A stretch of 64,000 nucleotides of DNA, taken from positions 248,001 to 312,000 of the forward strand of contig JAVSML010020787.1 in assembly GCA_038503035.1 (NCBI GenBank), written 5' to 3'. Shown here piece by piece: positions 13,001 to 23,449 of the stretch (its first letter is position 1; each line of letters opens with the position of its first letter). The stretch comes from Crocodylus rhombifer. Its lineage: Eukaryota > Chordata > Crocodylia > Crocodylidae. The position numbers were made by a program, and so were the translations under genes. The notes under the pieces are model-generated. The model searched no databases and had not been told where the DNA came from. It saw only the letters and a program-made list of their open reading frames with translations.

Positions 13001-13665
13001 CAGTTTGGAACCTCAGACATAATCTGAAGCCGCTGTGCTAGGCAGGGGCTGTTGGCTCCCTCTCCACCTGGTCAGTACATCTGCCTCTAAATTTGTGCTG
13101 CTGGTGGCAGGCTGCATTGTCACACGCTGAGCCATCCTCGTCAGGAGAGAACTCGTTGGGAGTTTAAAGCCATCTCTCTCTGGAGCAGATCTCCATGAAG
13201 TTATCCTTGGGCCAGCAGGGGACAATGTTGTGGAGATTCAGACTGCAGGAATGCGAGCACCATACGTAACACACACGACGGATTAGATCAGCAAGGCAGT
13301 TGCAATAACAGGGGAACTAAAACAGCGGCCACTCAAACCTCTATTTCTGCCCTAAGTTCCTGAGTTTGTTCTTTGCATACTGAAAATTTTAGAAGAAAAA
13401 TGCACAAGACCTGGGAATCTATTCTAACCTATAAATGTTGCTAATACGTGCAATCAGGCATTTTATTAAGACTTTGATTATTTAATTGTTATGCCACTGA
13501 TCTGTGGTGATAATATGCTTGCTAATTCTTTTTACTCACTTTTAAATACTATTGATAGATAAATTACTCTAAAATGCATTAAGTAACAATACTGGCAAAC
13601 ATACCATTATATGCTGCACATGACAAGAAAAGGGTCCAAACTGCAGCATTCAAGTTTTTAGCCAT
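1..13665 (-). CDS. IL4R: Interleukin-4 receptor alpha chain, nine coding exons, C-terminus beyond window
   Basis: Type I cytokine receptor subunit on the plasma membrane that binds IL-4, and with IL13RA1 also IL-13, and signals through JAK1 and STAT6. Coding exons on the minus strand: 13605-13665, 9045-9180, 8149-8318, 5603-5757, 3122-3278, 2605-2704, 1367-1445, 1165-1223 and 1-1070 (partial). All joins keep frame and give 662 codons plus one base. Order: signal peptide (1-20), first fibronectin-type domain with paired cysteines (about 25-122), second domain opening KPRAP (from about 124), WSEWS at 215-219, membrane segment 236-258, Box 1 at 261-272, then a long tail. IL4R rather than the neighbouring paralogue IL21R is chosen because Box 1 (IKKEWWDQIPNP), the KPRAP linker and CKNCL match IL4R as I recall it. 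The tail ends in an unusual tandem array of docking tyrosines. The head-to-head neighbour NSMCE1 fits human synteny. Confidence 0.93.
1165..1223 (-). CDS. IL4R: IL4R coding exon 8: membrane-proximal cytoplasmic linker
   Basis: A 59-bp exon with a canonical GTAAGT donor and a TTGAAG acceptor. It reads TVRSIDEIKAPFPDMKQSHF when joined to the next exon. A second AG (GCGCAG, 10 bp downstream) would place an in-frame stop, so the upstream acceptor is used. Phase agrees on both sides. Confidence 0.8.
1367..1445 (-). CDS. IL4R: IL4R coding exon 7: Box 1 JAK-binding motif
   Basis: A 79-bp exon not found by simple ORF length because it is short. It encodes IKKEWWDQIPNPAKSHLVV and then KKVKGAQ. The Box 1 core is, as far as I recall, identical to human IL4R. 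This is the proline-rich JAK1-binding element just inside the membrane. Confidence 0.94.
1446..2604 (-). other. IL4R intron between transmembrane and Box 1 exons
   Basis: No further coding exon seen. Around 1985-2110 it contains a stretch resembling a reptilian interspersed repeat tail (CTGATGAAG...GGCTGTAG...CACAAAAGCTCATGC, then GGTGCCACTTTCTG). The rest is unremarkable intron sequence. Confidence 0.6.
1985..2110 (+). repeat. Degraded reptilian SINE/LINE-tail-like repeat
   Basis: The order CTGATGAAGGAGGCTGTAG, CACAAAAGCTCATGC, then a TTAGTTTATAGGGTGCCAC tail is a pattern I recognise from abundant reptile repeats. Exact family not assignable without a repeat library. Confidence 0.4.
2605..2704 (-). 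CDS. IL4R: IL4R coding exon 6: transmembrane segment
   Basis: A 100-bp exon, acceptor TTCACAG and donor GTATGT, encoding a short stalk and then a hydrophobic stretch of about 23 residues (MVVPISCSLIMALILMCYF). This is the single membrane pass. The last two bases join the next exon to make an arginine before Box 1. Confidence 0.92.
3122..3278 (-). CDS. IL4R: IL4R coding exon 5: second fibronectin-type domain with WSEWS
   Basis: A 157-bp exon between a CCAG acceptor and a GTGAGT donor. It ends with YPDYSETWSEWSNVAEFQS. The WSxWS box at residues 215-219 is the hallmark of class I cytokine receptors and lies just ahead of the membrane. Confidence 0.94.
4110..5390. other. GC-rich, unclassified segment inside IL4R intron
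   Basis: Composition rises sharply against the AT-rich flanks, with long C/T-rich runs on the plus strand and several overlapping open frames, the longest about 158 codons at 4896-5372. None matches a family I recognise. An old LTR or other inserted repeat is the best guess, but I found no terminal repeats or target duplication. Confidence 0.35.
5603..5757 (-). CDS. IL4R: IL4R coding exon 4: second fibronectin-type domain, first half
   Basis: The exon begins at the KPRAP linker and runs through CKNKNFNLSWENSYSTENLL to YEVKYWIKQHPEE before a GTAGGA donor. KPRAP and the LSW...NPY/NSY pattern correspond to the start of domain 2 in IL4R. It is 155 bp and in phase with both neighbours. Confidence 0.92.
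6640..6866 (+). mobile_element. CR1 LINE fragment, 5' part, interrupted
   Basis: CR1-like sequence of the ORF2-end to 3' region: AGAGGAGGCCGAGCGGGGTG, a tract meaning 'reactions', and GAACTGCTGTTCTCTGAGTC. It breaks off at 6866 and resumes at 7740 after an inserted LTR-like block. It lies within IL4R intron 3. Confidence 0.7.
6867..7734 (+). mobile_element. Candidate solo LTR nested in a CR1 copy
   Basis: An 868-bp block with TGTA...TACA ends interrupts the CR1. Flanking 5-mers are AAGAC (6862-6866) and AAGAG (7735-7739), a near-perfect 5-bp target duplication. No internal retroviral coding was found, as expected of a solo LTR. Inside are short duplicated C/T-rich units near 7280-7327. Strand is arbitrary. 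The boundaries are inferred from the CR1 break and the flanks; the family is unknown. Confidence 0.55.
7735..8115 (+). mobile_element. CR1 LINE fragment, 3' part, after nested insertion
   Basis: Continues the same CR1: GTGTGGAATTCATTGCCAGA, then GATGGCACTTCTAATGTTC near the 3' end. Removing 6867-7734 would restore a roughly continuous element, which supports a nested insertion. Confidence 0.7.
8149..8318 (-). CDS. IL4R: IL4R coding exon 3: first receptor domain, C-terminal half
   Basis: Bounded by a pyrimidine-rich TTTTTCAG acceptor and a GTGAGA donor. It encodes KQECVPKNGEDSRRSS..., then NCTCTILPEYF and NRRVVWNN, matching the second cysteine pair and the end of domain 1. N-glycosylation sequons (NCT, NNT) are visible. 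It finishes in phase 1, which creates the valine of the following VKPRAP linker. Confidence 0.9.
9045..9180 (-). CDS. IL4R: IL4R coding exon 2: first receptor domain, N-terminal half
   Basis: The acceptor is TTATAG before 9180 and the donor GTGAGT follows 9045. It encodes FECFTDYAKELVCQW and onward to a cysteine-asparagine pair, aligning with the CVSDYMSISTCEW region of mammalian IL4R. It carries the conserved C-x(9-10)-C-x-W signature of class I cytokine receptors. Confidence 0.9.
9640..9995 (+). mobile_element. CR1 LINE 3' end with ORF2 C-terminal remnant
   Basis: The plus-strand frame at about 9675-9905 ends with FRHDLTVRAARTWNRLPREV and FKRGLDEHL, the C-terminal signature of CR1 reverse-transcriptase ORFs. 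It is followed by GGACTTGATGATCTGCTCAG and a tail ending in repeated CTATGAAACTATAAA. Typical 5'-truncated copy in IL4R intron 1. Confidence 0.85.
10060..10200 (+). repeat. Ancient amniote SINE-like fragment
   Basis: The order TTATTGTGGTAGTGCTCAAAG, GACCTGTGCTGTTAGGTG and CTCCAAAGAGATTAACGGTCTA resembles a widespread old tetrapod SINE. Degraded; family name uncertain. Confidence 0.35.
10650..12240 (-). mobile_element. Old CR1-related LINE stretch, fragmented
   Basis: Phrases such as AACCCTGAACTCTGCTGTAC and ATAATCTTCAGATTTCATGAA are typical of reptilian CR1 copies read on the minus strand. The stretch is diverged, and a hAT-like element is inserted at 11307-11564. Limits are approximate. Confidence 0.45.
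11307..11564. mobile_element. Non-autonomous hAT-type DNA transposon (258 bp)
   Basis: Begins CAGTGGTCTCCAAA and ends TTTGGAGACCACTG, a perfect 14-bp inverted pair. Flanking 8-mers CTCTCTAA and GTCTATAA match at six of eight places, as expected of an aged 8-bp hAT target duplication. There is no coding sequence, so it would have needed a transposase in trans. Confidence 0.85.
13605..13665 (-). CDS. IL4R: IL4R coding exon 1: signal peptide
   Basis: ATG at 13665-13663 opens a 20-codon exon, MAKNLNAAVWTLFLSCAAYN plus one base, ending at a GTATGT donor. A short basic-polar start followed by a hydrophobic core fits a signal peptide. Its phase (one base left over) matches the next exon. Human IL4R has non-coding exons further upstream; none could be placed here. 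Confidence 0.85.
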
Positions 13666-14069
13666 AGTTACCACTGGTCAGATCCTGTCCAGAAGGAGGA
13701 TCAGCTCTGGGACGCTGCCAAAATAGAACAATAAAAGTTTAGTTAAGTTTAAAAAGCGGTCAATTCTTTCTACCTTTATCCTGGTGTTAGATTTTAGCAC
13801 ACCCAGCGTGTTCCTTGTCTTCTGCTGTTTTGTATAAAAGGCAGCAAAATAGGATGACAAACATAATGCTCAAGAGTTTTGTTTTGTTTTTTTCTGCAAA
13901 AGTTTTTGCCACAGAGTTGTAGGAGATATTTCTACAGAGGGCTGGCTCTTTTCAGGTACTAAAAATGAGGCAATGTTTGAAACCAAAGTGTCAAAAGAGA
14001 GTATACTGAAATAAGCCAGTGCACTGAGGATAAACAAGTCTACAGGGCTACATGGTTCAAGCCAGAGTC

Positions 14070-14530
14070 CTGAAAGGATTTAAGAATATAAATGGCAGAT
14101 CTACTTACAAAAACATGCAAATCCACTACTAACTCAGAGAACTGCAAGCAAGCAATTATCACACTAGTCTATAAAAAAGGGTCAGGACTGATCCCAGGAA
14201 TTACAGCCCACTGACTCTGGCTTCAGTATCAGCCAATTGATTGAAACAACAATTAAGTATAGCATTATTAAACACCTGATAGTGATTTGATAGGTACAAA
14301 ACAGCACCATTTCTGAAAAGGAAAAACATGCCTTCTGAAAATGTTATAATTCTATAGGGTTATAAATTAAATAGTAGGTGACATCATTTATTGGGACTTT
14401 CAAAAAGCCTTTTACAAATCCTTCAAGACGCTGCTCAGGAATTAAGTCTGTGGAGTAGAAGGTCTTGCTCTGGATTAGAAATGGTGAGGACTTGTTTTCA
14501 TCAGAGTATGAGCAGAGTCATGAGGAATCA
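14070..14530 (+). mobile_element. CR1-type LINE fragment, internal region
   Basis: Reads CACTAGTCTATAAAAAAGGG, GATCCCAGGAATTACAGCCC and CATCATTTATTGGGACTTTC, which follow the order of the central part of reptilian CR1 copies on the plus strand. No open frame remains. Confidence 0.6.
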
Positions 14531-16254
14531 TGTTAACTAACATAGTGTTGACCATGACTTTGCAGTTGGTACACAGAGGGACAAGTTGTGTTCAACGTCA
14601 TGTTAGTTGCTTGAGAATAAATCCTTGTCCTTTCGATCAGATGCATTTGGCACAGACAGGATACTGAACTTGAAGGCTGATTGAATATTGTGCTTTTTAT
14701 GTTCTTACATTTTCTATTTGTGCGTTGCAGCTGCCCTGTTGACAACTGCAAAAGCCATAGTTGGCAGGTTATTTCTGTTCCCAGTCTCCTGCTTTCCATT
14801 GCGTGACATGTTTGCGGGAAGAGAATTTCTTTGAATAAATCATTTGGTGGGGGAGGTTTATTTTGCAAGGATTCTTTGAGTTAGAAGTTAGGAAGACAAG
14901 GGAATCATTTTTGATGCTGATAGTTCAGTATCCTCTCTTGTTCATGTCACTGCCAAAGTAGAATAAACTGGGGTTGAGTTTCATCAACAGCACAAGACAA
15001 GAACAAGCTGCCTGAGAGAGCCACAATTCTGCTTTAGAATTAACTCATTAAATGATTGCCATAGTTAAGAAATTATTTTCCTGTATATTTTAGAAGCGTG
15101 CCAGTATACATGCGTGTACATGTGTATCTAGCTTTAAAGGTGAGGCTGGCTGCAGCCAGGTTCTGCCAAGCACTGGCTTTATCAAGTGCTGGGAAGGTTT
15201 GCAAATGTGATTAGTGCTTTGTTTGCCGTCCATTTCAGGGAATTCAGTACATGTGACGTTCTTCATCCTTTGCAGGTAAGTAAGGTCCCTAGTCCCACAA
15301 AAGGAAAAAACAATCTCTTTCTCTCTGTAAAGAAAACCACATCTTTGGCACTCATTACATCTAGACTCATTACAATAAGAACTGTTACTTATTTTGGCAA
15401 AAGTTGCACCCCACTATAGGATAGGCTGCACTGTGCTCATCTTCTCCTTTGCCATGTTGTTCAGCTGTTCAAAAATCATGATTTTTTATAATAATTTTCC
15501 CACTTGTTTCATATGCAATAAAAAAGTAAAGATCTTTGCTCAGACTTTAAACAAGATTATCTTTCTTCAGAATAAACATGGGAAATTTTCATGTTAAAGG
15601 TTAAAGGTTCAGAGAGTATGAGTGACTGAAAAATAGCTAGAATAGAAACTGTTTTATGGTCCTAACTATAGCAGTTATTGTCTATCTGAGTATAAAGGGC
15701 ATGCGTTTCTATCTATTTGATATGGGAACTGTGAGTCTGGAATAGAATGATCAACATGTGAAAAGAAGCAAAACATGAGTGAATGAAGAGTAACAGAAAA
15801 TGACAAAAGTACACACATGCCTTTGGATTTGAATGGATTTTTCTGCAGCTGAAAAGTAAGACAAACTATTCCAAGATATGAATTCCTCTTTCTCTCCTCC
15901 TTTTACTGGCATTCTCAAGACAGGAAATGGCAGATTTCCAGTTTACTGCTGAGTAATAGTGTCTCATGACCAGTGTTCCAAGAAACTCTAACCAGATTTG
16001 GCAAAGAATCTTGTATTGCAAACATATGTATAAGTTGGCAGGCCCCCAAGCAAAAATATCTCCCTCGCAAGAAAGACGTCTGTGCTTTGAAGAAAATGGA
16101 TGCAATCTGCTACTCTAATAAAACGGCATTTTTTTTCTCCCTTTAACTTTTAATAGAAGCAGTAGGTTATGACACTAAGCTCATGGGTTAAGAAAAGTTT
16201 ATCTAAATCTCAAAAGCTGTCCCACATCCTCTGACATCTTTTCATAGAACCAGC

Positions 16255-16480
16255 TAATAATAAGAAAATAAATATACAAATTATATTTTCAAAATGCTTT
16301 ACAAACACTAACCCTCTCCCCCCACCAAGTGAACACCAATATTTTGGATTATATGTAGTGGAAATAAAGCACAAAGGCTCTGAGTGACTTTCTCAAGACA
16401 GTGGAGGAAAGTCAGGGCTGGGAGTAGCAGTCAGAGATTCTTGGGTCTAGGTTCAATGCTTAGACCACTGGAAAAGTGGT
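16255..16480 (+). repeat. MIR/CORE-SINE-like remnant
   Basis: AATGCTTTACAAACACTAAC followed by GGCTCTGAGTGACTTTCTCA, AGTCAGGGCTGGGAGTAG and GCTTAGACCACTGG follow the MIR core order. Old and diverged. Confidence 0.6.
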
Positions 16481-17783
16481 GATGTGATGGCAGACATTTT
16501 TCTTAATATTAAGTGAATCAATAACAAATAGAATCCTGGCGTATAAGTAAATTAGATGAACAAGTTTATATCCAACGTACATGGGCAGTTAGAATGGCTG
16601 TTACACATAACAACTAACTGCAAATGCAAATGATTAACTATGGTTATTTCCACACAAAAGTGCCCAATTTTCATTTGCAATGTAATGTAATGCATGTAAA
16701 GGGCACCTAACTTGTTTAAAAACTGAGCCTTACAATTTTAAAGAACAACTTGTCTCATCCTTTAGCCTGTTGTAACTTACAGCCTAAAATCAAATGACAG
16801 TACAGAAAAAACAATTATAGTAGAGCCAAACCTCGCTTATCATCCATTGAGCAGTTGAATAAAATCCTCGTAGCCAATTCATTTGATATACAAATATGAA
16901 AAAACCCGCAGGAAATAGATTTGGTGCACTGCTTTATTATTATTGTTATTTTTAAACAAGTTTTCTGCTAAATGCCTGTACAGAGAGGGGACCCAGAGAA
17001 GATCTGTAAGTCGCAGAGAAATTCTAGTGTTCGTGTCTGGATGGGAAGGGTGTTATATGGCAGATGATTGCACAATACAGACATAAGCCAGTGGGTGCAG
17101 GCCTCTTGGAAGAAGTTATTTTTTGGAGGAATTTGCATTACACAAGGGAGGGAGTTTTGTGCATTAGGATCAGAAGTGGAAAGTACAGGAAGATATATGT
17201 TTAGGACTGGGAACCGGTGGCACTGATCACACCAGCCAAGTGAAGGGTGGGATGTAAAGAGTGAGTGCATGTGTGAGGGGAATTCTGCAGAACAAAGGGG
17301 AGACCTCAATTCCCCCTCATTTACTATTTCTATGAAACATGAAATGATAACGCAGATTATCAGCCCCCCACCTCCTACCTTGTGGCATCCAAAGCCAAAT
17401 ACATCTGTATCCCTTAAGCTCTTTTCTCCTCTCCCTTTGTTTTGTCACCTGATTTGTCCCCCCTTGCACCGTGTCTGTTTGCTGTGACTGCCAGGAGGCT
17501 GCACTACTGCACTTAGGTGCAGGATCAGGCCCTCGATTGTAGGCTGCCCAGGGCAGAGGTGTGTCTTTTTTTGTTCTGTAAAGGGCAATCCACATCTGCA
17601 GTACACTGGAAATAATAATAGTTCCCTCCTCATGCTAAGCCTGATATTGAGAGGAAGGAAGAAGACATTTTACTTCAGACTGGCTGATCACATGCTCTTT
17701 GCAAGTGAATCATTCCTGTCTGCTCCTTCAATGCCACCGTTGTGTGGATTCCTTTCAATAGCATGGCCCATTCACACAACATG

Positions 17784-17816
17784 GCACAGCACAGCACAGC
17801 ACAGCACAGCACAACA
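17784..17816 (+). repeat. Pentanucleotide microsatellite (ACAGC)n
   Basis: About six tandem copies of ACAGC, then a poly-A run near 17857-17868. Likely length-polymorphic. Confidence 0.9.
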
Positions 17817-19515
17817 CTTTACGCCCTGATTGTTAAGTGTCCTTCAGCAAGACTGCAAAAAAAAAAAAGATGTGTATGTCTCAGGCACAGGAAAATACCC
17901 ACATGGATATATAGATATATATTTAATACATTGGGCACAGATGCTTCCTATCAAAAGCGGATCAGAAAAATACAAACAAGTTGTTTTGTTGTTGATTGGA
18001 TGAAGATGGCAAACAGGATCAGGTCTGTGCACTCCAGGATGAACCTTTGCAAACGAGAAGAAAAGCTACGGGTGCTATGACACAGCCATGTAAGTGAGGG
18101 AGGCAATGGGGACAGCAGCTCCCACCTCTTGCGGGGTTGGGGAGTGCAAAAACAGCTGCTGCTACAGCTGCCATTGCCATTGCCATCAGCAGCGCAGCAC
18201 CCGCCGCTGCCCCATTTTGCCTCTGCTACGATCATCATTTATACCTAAGGCACATATGGCACCAACAGGTATAAACTATCTGGCGTCCTTTGTCTGCAGG
18301 CAATAAGGGATTTTCTTGCATAACCTAGTCTGAAAGAATCTTCAGGTGCTTATCTTTGCTTTTTATCTGTACTTTATTCAATTGAGAAATGACTTCAAGG
18401 GCATAGGTGAGAGATACAGGGATTTAGGATACCGGAGCCTATTGCCACATGTAGCACGGCAGACCATATTATTCCACAGAATGTATGAGCGCTTTCTGTA
18501 ATGTTACTATGTTTCCATCAATTATCTTTTATTCCCATCCCTCCTATACTCCTACACGTGCGTCCTCCTGGTTCTGATTCAGTCCTCAGCAAAAATGCTG
18601 AATTTAGTTCTGTGGTATCTTGGTAAAACCGTATATACCACTTGTACACAATCCCAAGTCTTCCAAGGTCCCAGGCCAAAATGACTAGAACAGCATTGTC
18701 CTCTTGCTGCTACTAACTCGGGGGTTTTGTGGACTCAGAATAGGCATTAGTTTACCTTCAGTTTACCTTTTTAAGTTTTCTTCCAAATCATAAACACTAA
18801 GATATAATTCTATTTTAAGAGTAAAATCCTCAGGCTGTGGAGACCAGTTCTGCATGCTGGAATGAATTCAGTGCCAAATGGCATGATTGTGAAATATACT
18901 GCGGACTGGCTAACCCGGCCTCAGACATGAGTACAAACAGGGGGACTAACGGCTTGTACATGCATTGTGGGGGAGTTCCTGTAGTGATAGGGTTTTTTTT
19001 GTGAATTTTATGACAAATCATGGAACAGAAATATTTCAACAGGCTTCCCTGAATTAAATAGTCCTAGGGAAGAAATGGATTTCTGCCAATGGCAAATTTT
19101 GTTCTGACGTATGAAATTTAGCTTCTCAACCTTCTTCCAAAATAATTTAATTACAGTAGGAGTTGAAGTTAAAGCTGAACTGCACTAACAAGAGAGAGGT
19201 TTTCAGCATTAACTCTGCATGTACCTTCCCCAGAAGTGATCTACAACTACTCAACCAGATTTATACTTTTCACATTCCAATGGATCTCCGGTTCTCAGAC
19301 GTGACAAGAACTATTACAACTTTCCAGGAAAGACGAGGGAAAGTTCAGTAGGAATAACTGAAATTTCACTTGTGCTTTCCTGGTCTATTTCTATCCAGTA
19401 ACAAGTGAGCATAACTCCGAACTGTTCCAGCTACAGCAAAACAAAATATTCTTTCCTCCAACTAACATTATGAGGCTATACATTCAGTAAAAATATTTTC
19501 AGTGAAGATGAGTGC

Positions 19516-19539
19516 ATATATATATATATATATATATAA
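19516..19539. repeat. (AT)n microsatellite
   Basis: Twelve uninterrupted AT dinucleotides in the intergenic region. Confidence 0.9.
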
Positions 19540-21689
19540 TATCAACCTTGTAGAAGATGCGGTTCACAAAAAGCTCTCCCCAGTAAGTAGTGAGACAAGT
19601 ATAAAACATTCTTCAGCTAAATTTAAGATACAAGAGACAGACAGACACAGAGAGAAATGGTGGGAGGGATGGTACCCCTCTTGTATAACTTGCCTGATCC
19701 AAATCACATTTTCAGAGCTGGAGAATGAATCTCATTATCAGGTAACTTTGTCCCAAACAGAGAGTGGGAAGATCTGTTCTGTTCTTCACTTTCACAGCAG
19801 GCATTGTGAGAACTCCTTTCTTTCAATGGGTAAACATTACTGCATATTTCCTTATCACATGCACTCACTAACAGAGTAAATTTGCATGCTCAGCCCACTC
19901 ATTTACCTTCGGCAAACAAACACCTTCTTCTACATTGTACACTCTGCCTGACACAGTTCCCAGAAGTGAGACTACCAAGTGAGCAGAAGGAAATAATTTG
20001 TGACTAAATGGAAACACCCACAGAGCATGTAACTTCCTTCTCTTCATTCTCCTCCCCACATTGGACTTAGCTATTGCCAGTGCTAGCAATGAATCTTATC
20101 TTTTGTCATTTTAAACTTATGGCCACAGGCCCATGACATCTCAGTTTTATTTACAATTAGAGCTCTGGAAATTAACCTCAGAAAGGTGAGTGGAATTGTG
20201 TGGCTTCAGTGAGGCTTTGTGGATGTTAAGCAACTTCAGCTTTTTTGAGATATCATTTGGATAAGTGACCACATTTAGCACTCATCACATCAGGTTTTGC
20301 AATTTCCATTCCAGCTGGAATTAACTTATTCTTTTATTAAATCAGAGACAGCACCTTCCATTCCAATCCTCTCTCTTCTTTGGTCTGTAACTGCTATTTT
20401 GTGTTGAACTCTCTCATGTATGTTCTCAGCCCCAAGATATTTATTAGAAAGTTTGACAAAAATCTGGTTCTCCACAGACAGCTGCAGCATGATATTAGCT
20501 GTACAGGATTCACTACTGCCCTTCCCGAAATGCCCTGTGTGCTGAGAAAGAACAGACAAAATTTCCCACAGTTACCTAGAAAGACTTGAGTGCAATTTAG
20601 CTCATTGCAGCACTAAGTAGTGAATTCCCCTGAAGTCTGAGTGCCACATGTGAATGAGTTGACCAGCACTGTGGAAACAGCAATTCAAGTGTTACTTTGC
20701 AGATTATTACAGTGAGAGCAATAAGTTATGTGCAAATATCTGGAATTAGCTCTGCAGTGAAGACATGTTCAGTATTGTCTAAAATCTGAACTGGAGGGGC
20801 CCTCTTTAGGGGTGTGTGGGAGGCCAGTTCCTGTGGTTCACGCTGGCCTTGACCCTTCTGCTAACACCCTAAGCCTAACCCTAAGCTGTGATGTCTGATT
20901 TTATTACATGGACACCTGTCATCTTTTAATCACGTTGTTTACTTGAATTAGTATCTATAGTGTACTGGTCATTTTCCAAACACCTGGAAGTTCAGCAACA
21001 GAGAAGTCAGCAAACAAGGAGCAGGTAAACTTAGAGTTTGGGGGATTTTTGTCCTTTTTTTTTTGTTTAAAGGTAAGATAGTTCCTAGGAAGAAAAGATG
21101 ATAATGGCAACTGAGGCAGCACTACAAGTGACCCAAAGAGTAGGGGCAGGGAGAGAGAGATTGAAGGTAACTGGATTCAGAAACTGCTGGAAATATGTAC
21201 TCCTTGTGTGTGCATGTGGGAGAAGCTGTTGTTGTATGAAATGTCACTTGATGTAACTCATGAAAAAGAACAGCTAAGGCCTAGAGATACAGCCAGAGTT
21301 GATGGTGAAGATGAAAAGAGGATTCCAAATATGATGGAGACTATTTAGGATTTACAGATGTCTGACAAACAAGAGACCCTGGAAGGAAAGCCTGGTAGAT
21401 GAGAAGAGTGACTCATGGGAGATGATGTTTGCAGAAGAAATGGAGGCGTAAGTGATCAATGGAAACCTTCTGGTCCATGGAGAAGGAGGGTGAAGGCATG
21501 GCAAAATAAAGAAGATTGACAGATGACTCAAAGACCAGTGCTATGGGAAAGGTTTAGGACTTCTTGACCACTGGAAGCACTCACAGAAAGGAGGTTCTTC
21601 TTGCAAGATAGACTTGGTCTAATATATTAAATCTTATAATTACAAACACCATCTTCCAGCTTCCACCTAGCAAACCAATCTATCTGGAT

Positions 21690-22340
21690 ACACTGCCATT
21701 CCAGACACTGGCATGCAACTGATTCCAGCCTCATCACACAAAAAGATATCAATGGTGTTGGGATCACCAGTTCCATGAAAAGAGCTGTTTGCTGAACAGA
21801 CCTTCATCTTGTCTTAAAGTTCAACACCCATGTCTAGCCACCTACCAGACTTAAGACAAAAGAGCTTCTGAAGAAGTGAAATCTCAACAGCTCAAAGGAT
21901 GATACTGTTTAAGAAGAGCTATGCAAAGCACTGGAAAGCCAGCTGAATATTGCTGAAAGACCCTCTGATGACAGTAAAATTGAGAGGCAGTGCTGTAAGG
22001 AAGCTATCTACACAGCCCCTGATAGCTGGAAAACTTAAGATTGGCTGGATGAGAATGCTGGGTATGTAAAGAGATTGCTTAATGAGAAACATTCCATACC
22101 GCGTGGATGACATCAGCATCCCACGACAACCATGTTTTACAATGTGTAACACTTCAATCTAAATGAAGAACTGTGCATATCTGGTGGAGCAAGAAAGCAA
22201 ATGAGCTACAGCAACACTGACGCAAACGGCATGGAGAATTTTCGCAACACTCTTGAAACAGGGCATAAGGGTCACCCCAGTGGCTCCACTACCTGTTATA
22301 AATCCAGATACAAACACCCTTGGTTTCTCTTTATCTTGTA
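21690..22340 (+). mobile_element. Degraded non-LTR retrotransposon, endonuclease end and linker
   Basis: Frames broken by stops read KKINGVGITSSMKRAVC...TDLHLVLKFN and later WLDENAGYVKRLLNEKHSIP and NTDANGMENFRNTLET. These resemble, as I recall them, the endonuclease C-terminus and linker of a LINE common in fish and reptiles. It is inactive. The fragment at 29980-31420 seems to be the same family and covers the next part of that protein. Confidence 0.6.
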
Positions 22341-22673
22341 TAAATCTTTCTGACTGAAAAGAACTAAATTCTAAAGGGCTGCTAGGCTTACTGCTTTAAA
22401 AAGCTGCTTAATGTGGCATCCAGCATCAGCAAAGAGGCTATTGATCAGCTACCTTTCTATGCCATCAGTGAAATTCTTGCTACTAAATTTACTATCTCAG
22501 GGAATGAAAACGTGACAGCATGACTCTCAAATCGCAATCGATCTGGCTCTAATACCATTGTGGCTGGGCTCTAAGTGGGGCAGGCACTTGATCCAATACA
22601 TCTCCATAATCTTTTGGTTATGTGGTATAATGGACAGATCTGTCACAAATACAAAGATACTTAAACCATTAAC

Positions 22674-22840
22674 CTTATATATATATAGATGGAGAGAGAG
22701 AGAGAGAGCAAAAGAGAGAAGCAACTGAAGCATTTTATGCGTGTGTTGCATGCATGCATATAGATGTGTGTGTATACATATTTTTATGTACACATATACA
22801 TATATATCTATATATAGAGATAGATATAGCTATAGATGGT
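22674..22840. repeat. Compound AT/GA/GT microsatellite cluster
   Basis: (AT)n then (GA)n at 22674-22708, and mixed GT/TA runs at about 22740-22840. Low complexity, no gene. Confidence 0.85.
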
Positions 22841-23449
22841 AAATGGTTCTATTTTTTGTCATCAGGGAATCTCCCTACTAGTGATTGCTGCCAAGGCTCT
22901 TGCAGGACTCATGCTCATCTACTTTACTTACCATGCAGCTGAGGATTTTTTGTCTGTCAGCTGGCATGGTTTCTGAGAAGCCAGGAGCAACAGAATGTGT
23001 CTTTGTTGTAAAGAAATTACCAGAGAAATGCAGAGAGCAGAGCACTGTCTTTGACTGATTGTGACATTTGATACTGTCTGCAGAGAAAGACTATAGAAGC
23101 TCTGCCCTAAAACTAGTTGTCCTCACTAAGTCAGTTTGATAATCAGATGTTTTAATGATGGGTGGATGAGAAGTATGATGGCAGACTGGAAAAAATTCCA
23201 ATCTGCTCCTGGTAATTAGCACTACAGATGCATTAATGAACTTTAGTTAATGCACATTAGATCTGGCCCCTTGGGTCACCTGTACACCAGCACGGCCTCC
23301 CCTGACACGCTGCAATCCCAACACATGGAACCAGACTCAGTTAATCTCTGTGATAATCCCCAGATTAAGTGAGTCTGCTGGAAGTGACAATTACTGTGCT
23401 GCAAATTGGGGCAATCACCCCAGCGCCACGCACTGGGGGCACGCAGAGC

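Larger units (their letters stand above)
9181..13604 (-). other. IL4R intron 1
   Basis: No coding exon detected. Contains the CR1 at 9640-9995, the older CR1-like stretch, the hAT element, and a MIR/SINE-like scrap near 12490-12550 (AATGGCAAAACTCCCACTGA). Confidence 0.6.

Noticed and set aside
1..13665. IL21R as the identity of the left-hand receptor
   Set aside because: Box 1, the KPRAP linker, and the acidic tyrosine-rich tail match IL4R; IL21R is a shorter receptor with a different tail.
20862..20885. Telomere-like CCCTAAGCCTAACCCTAAG
   Set aside because: Only about three imperfect hexamers; too short for an interstitial telomere block.
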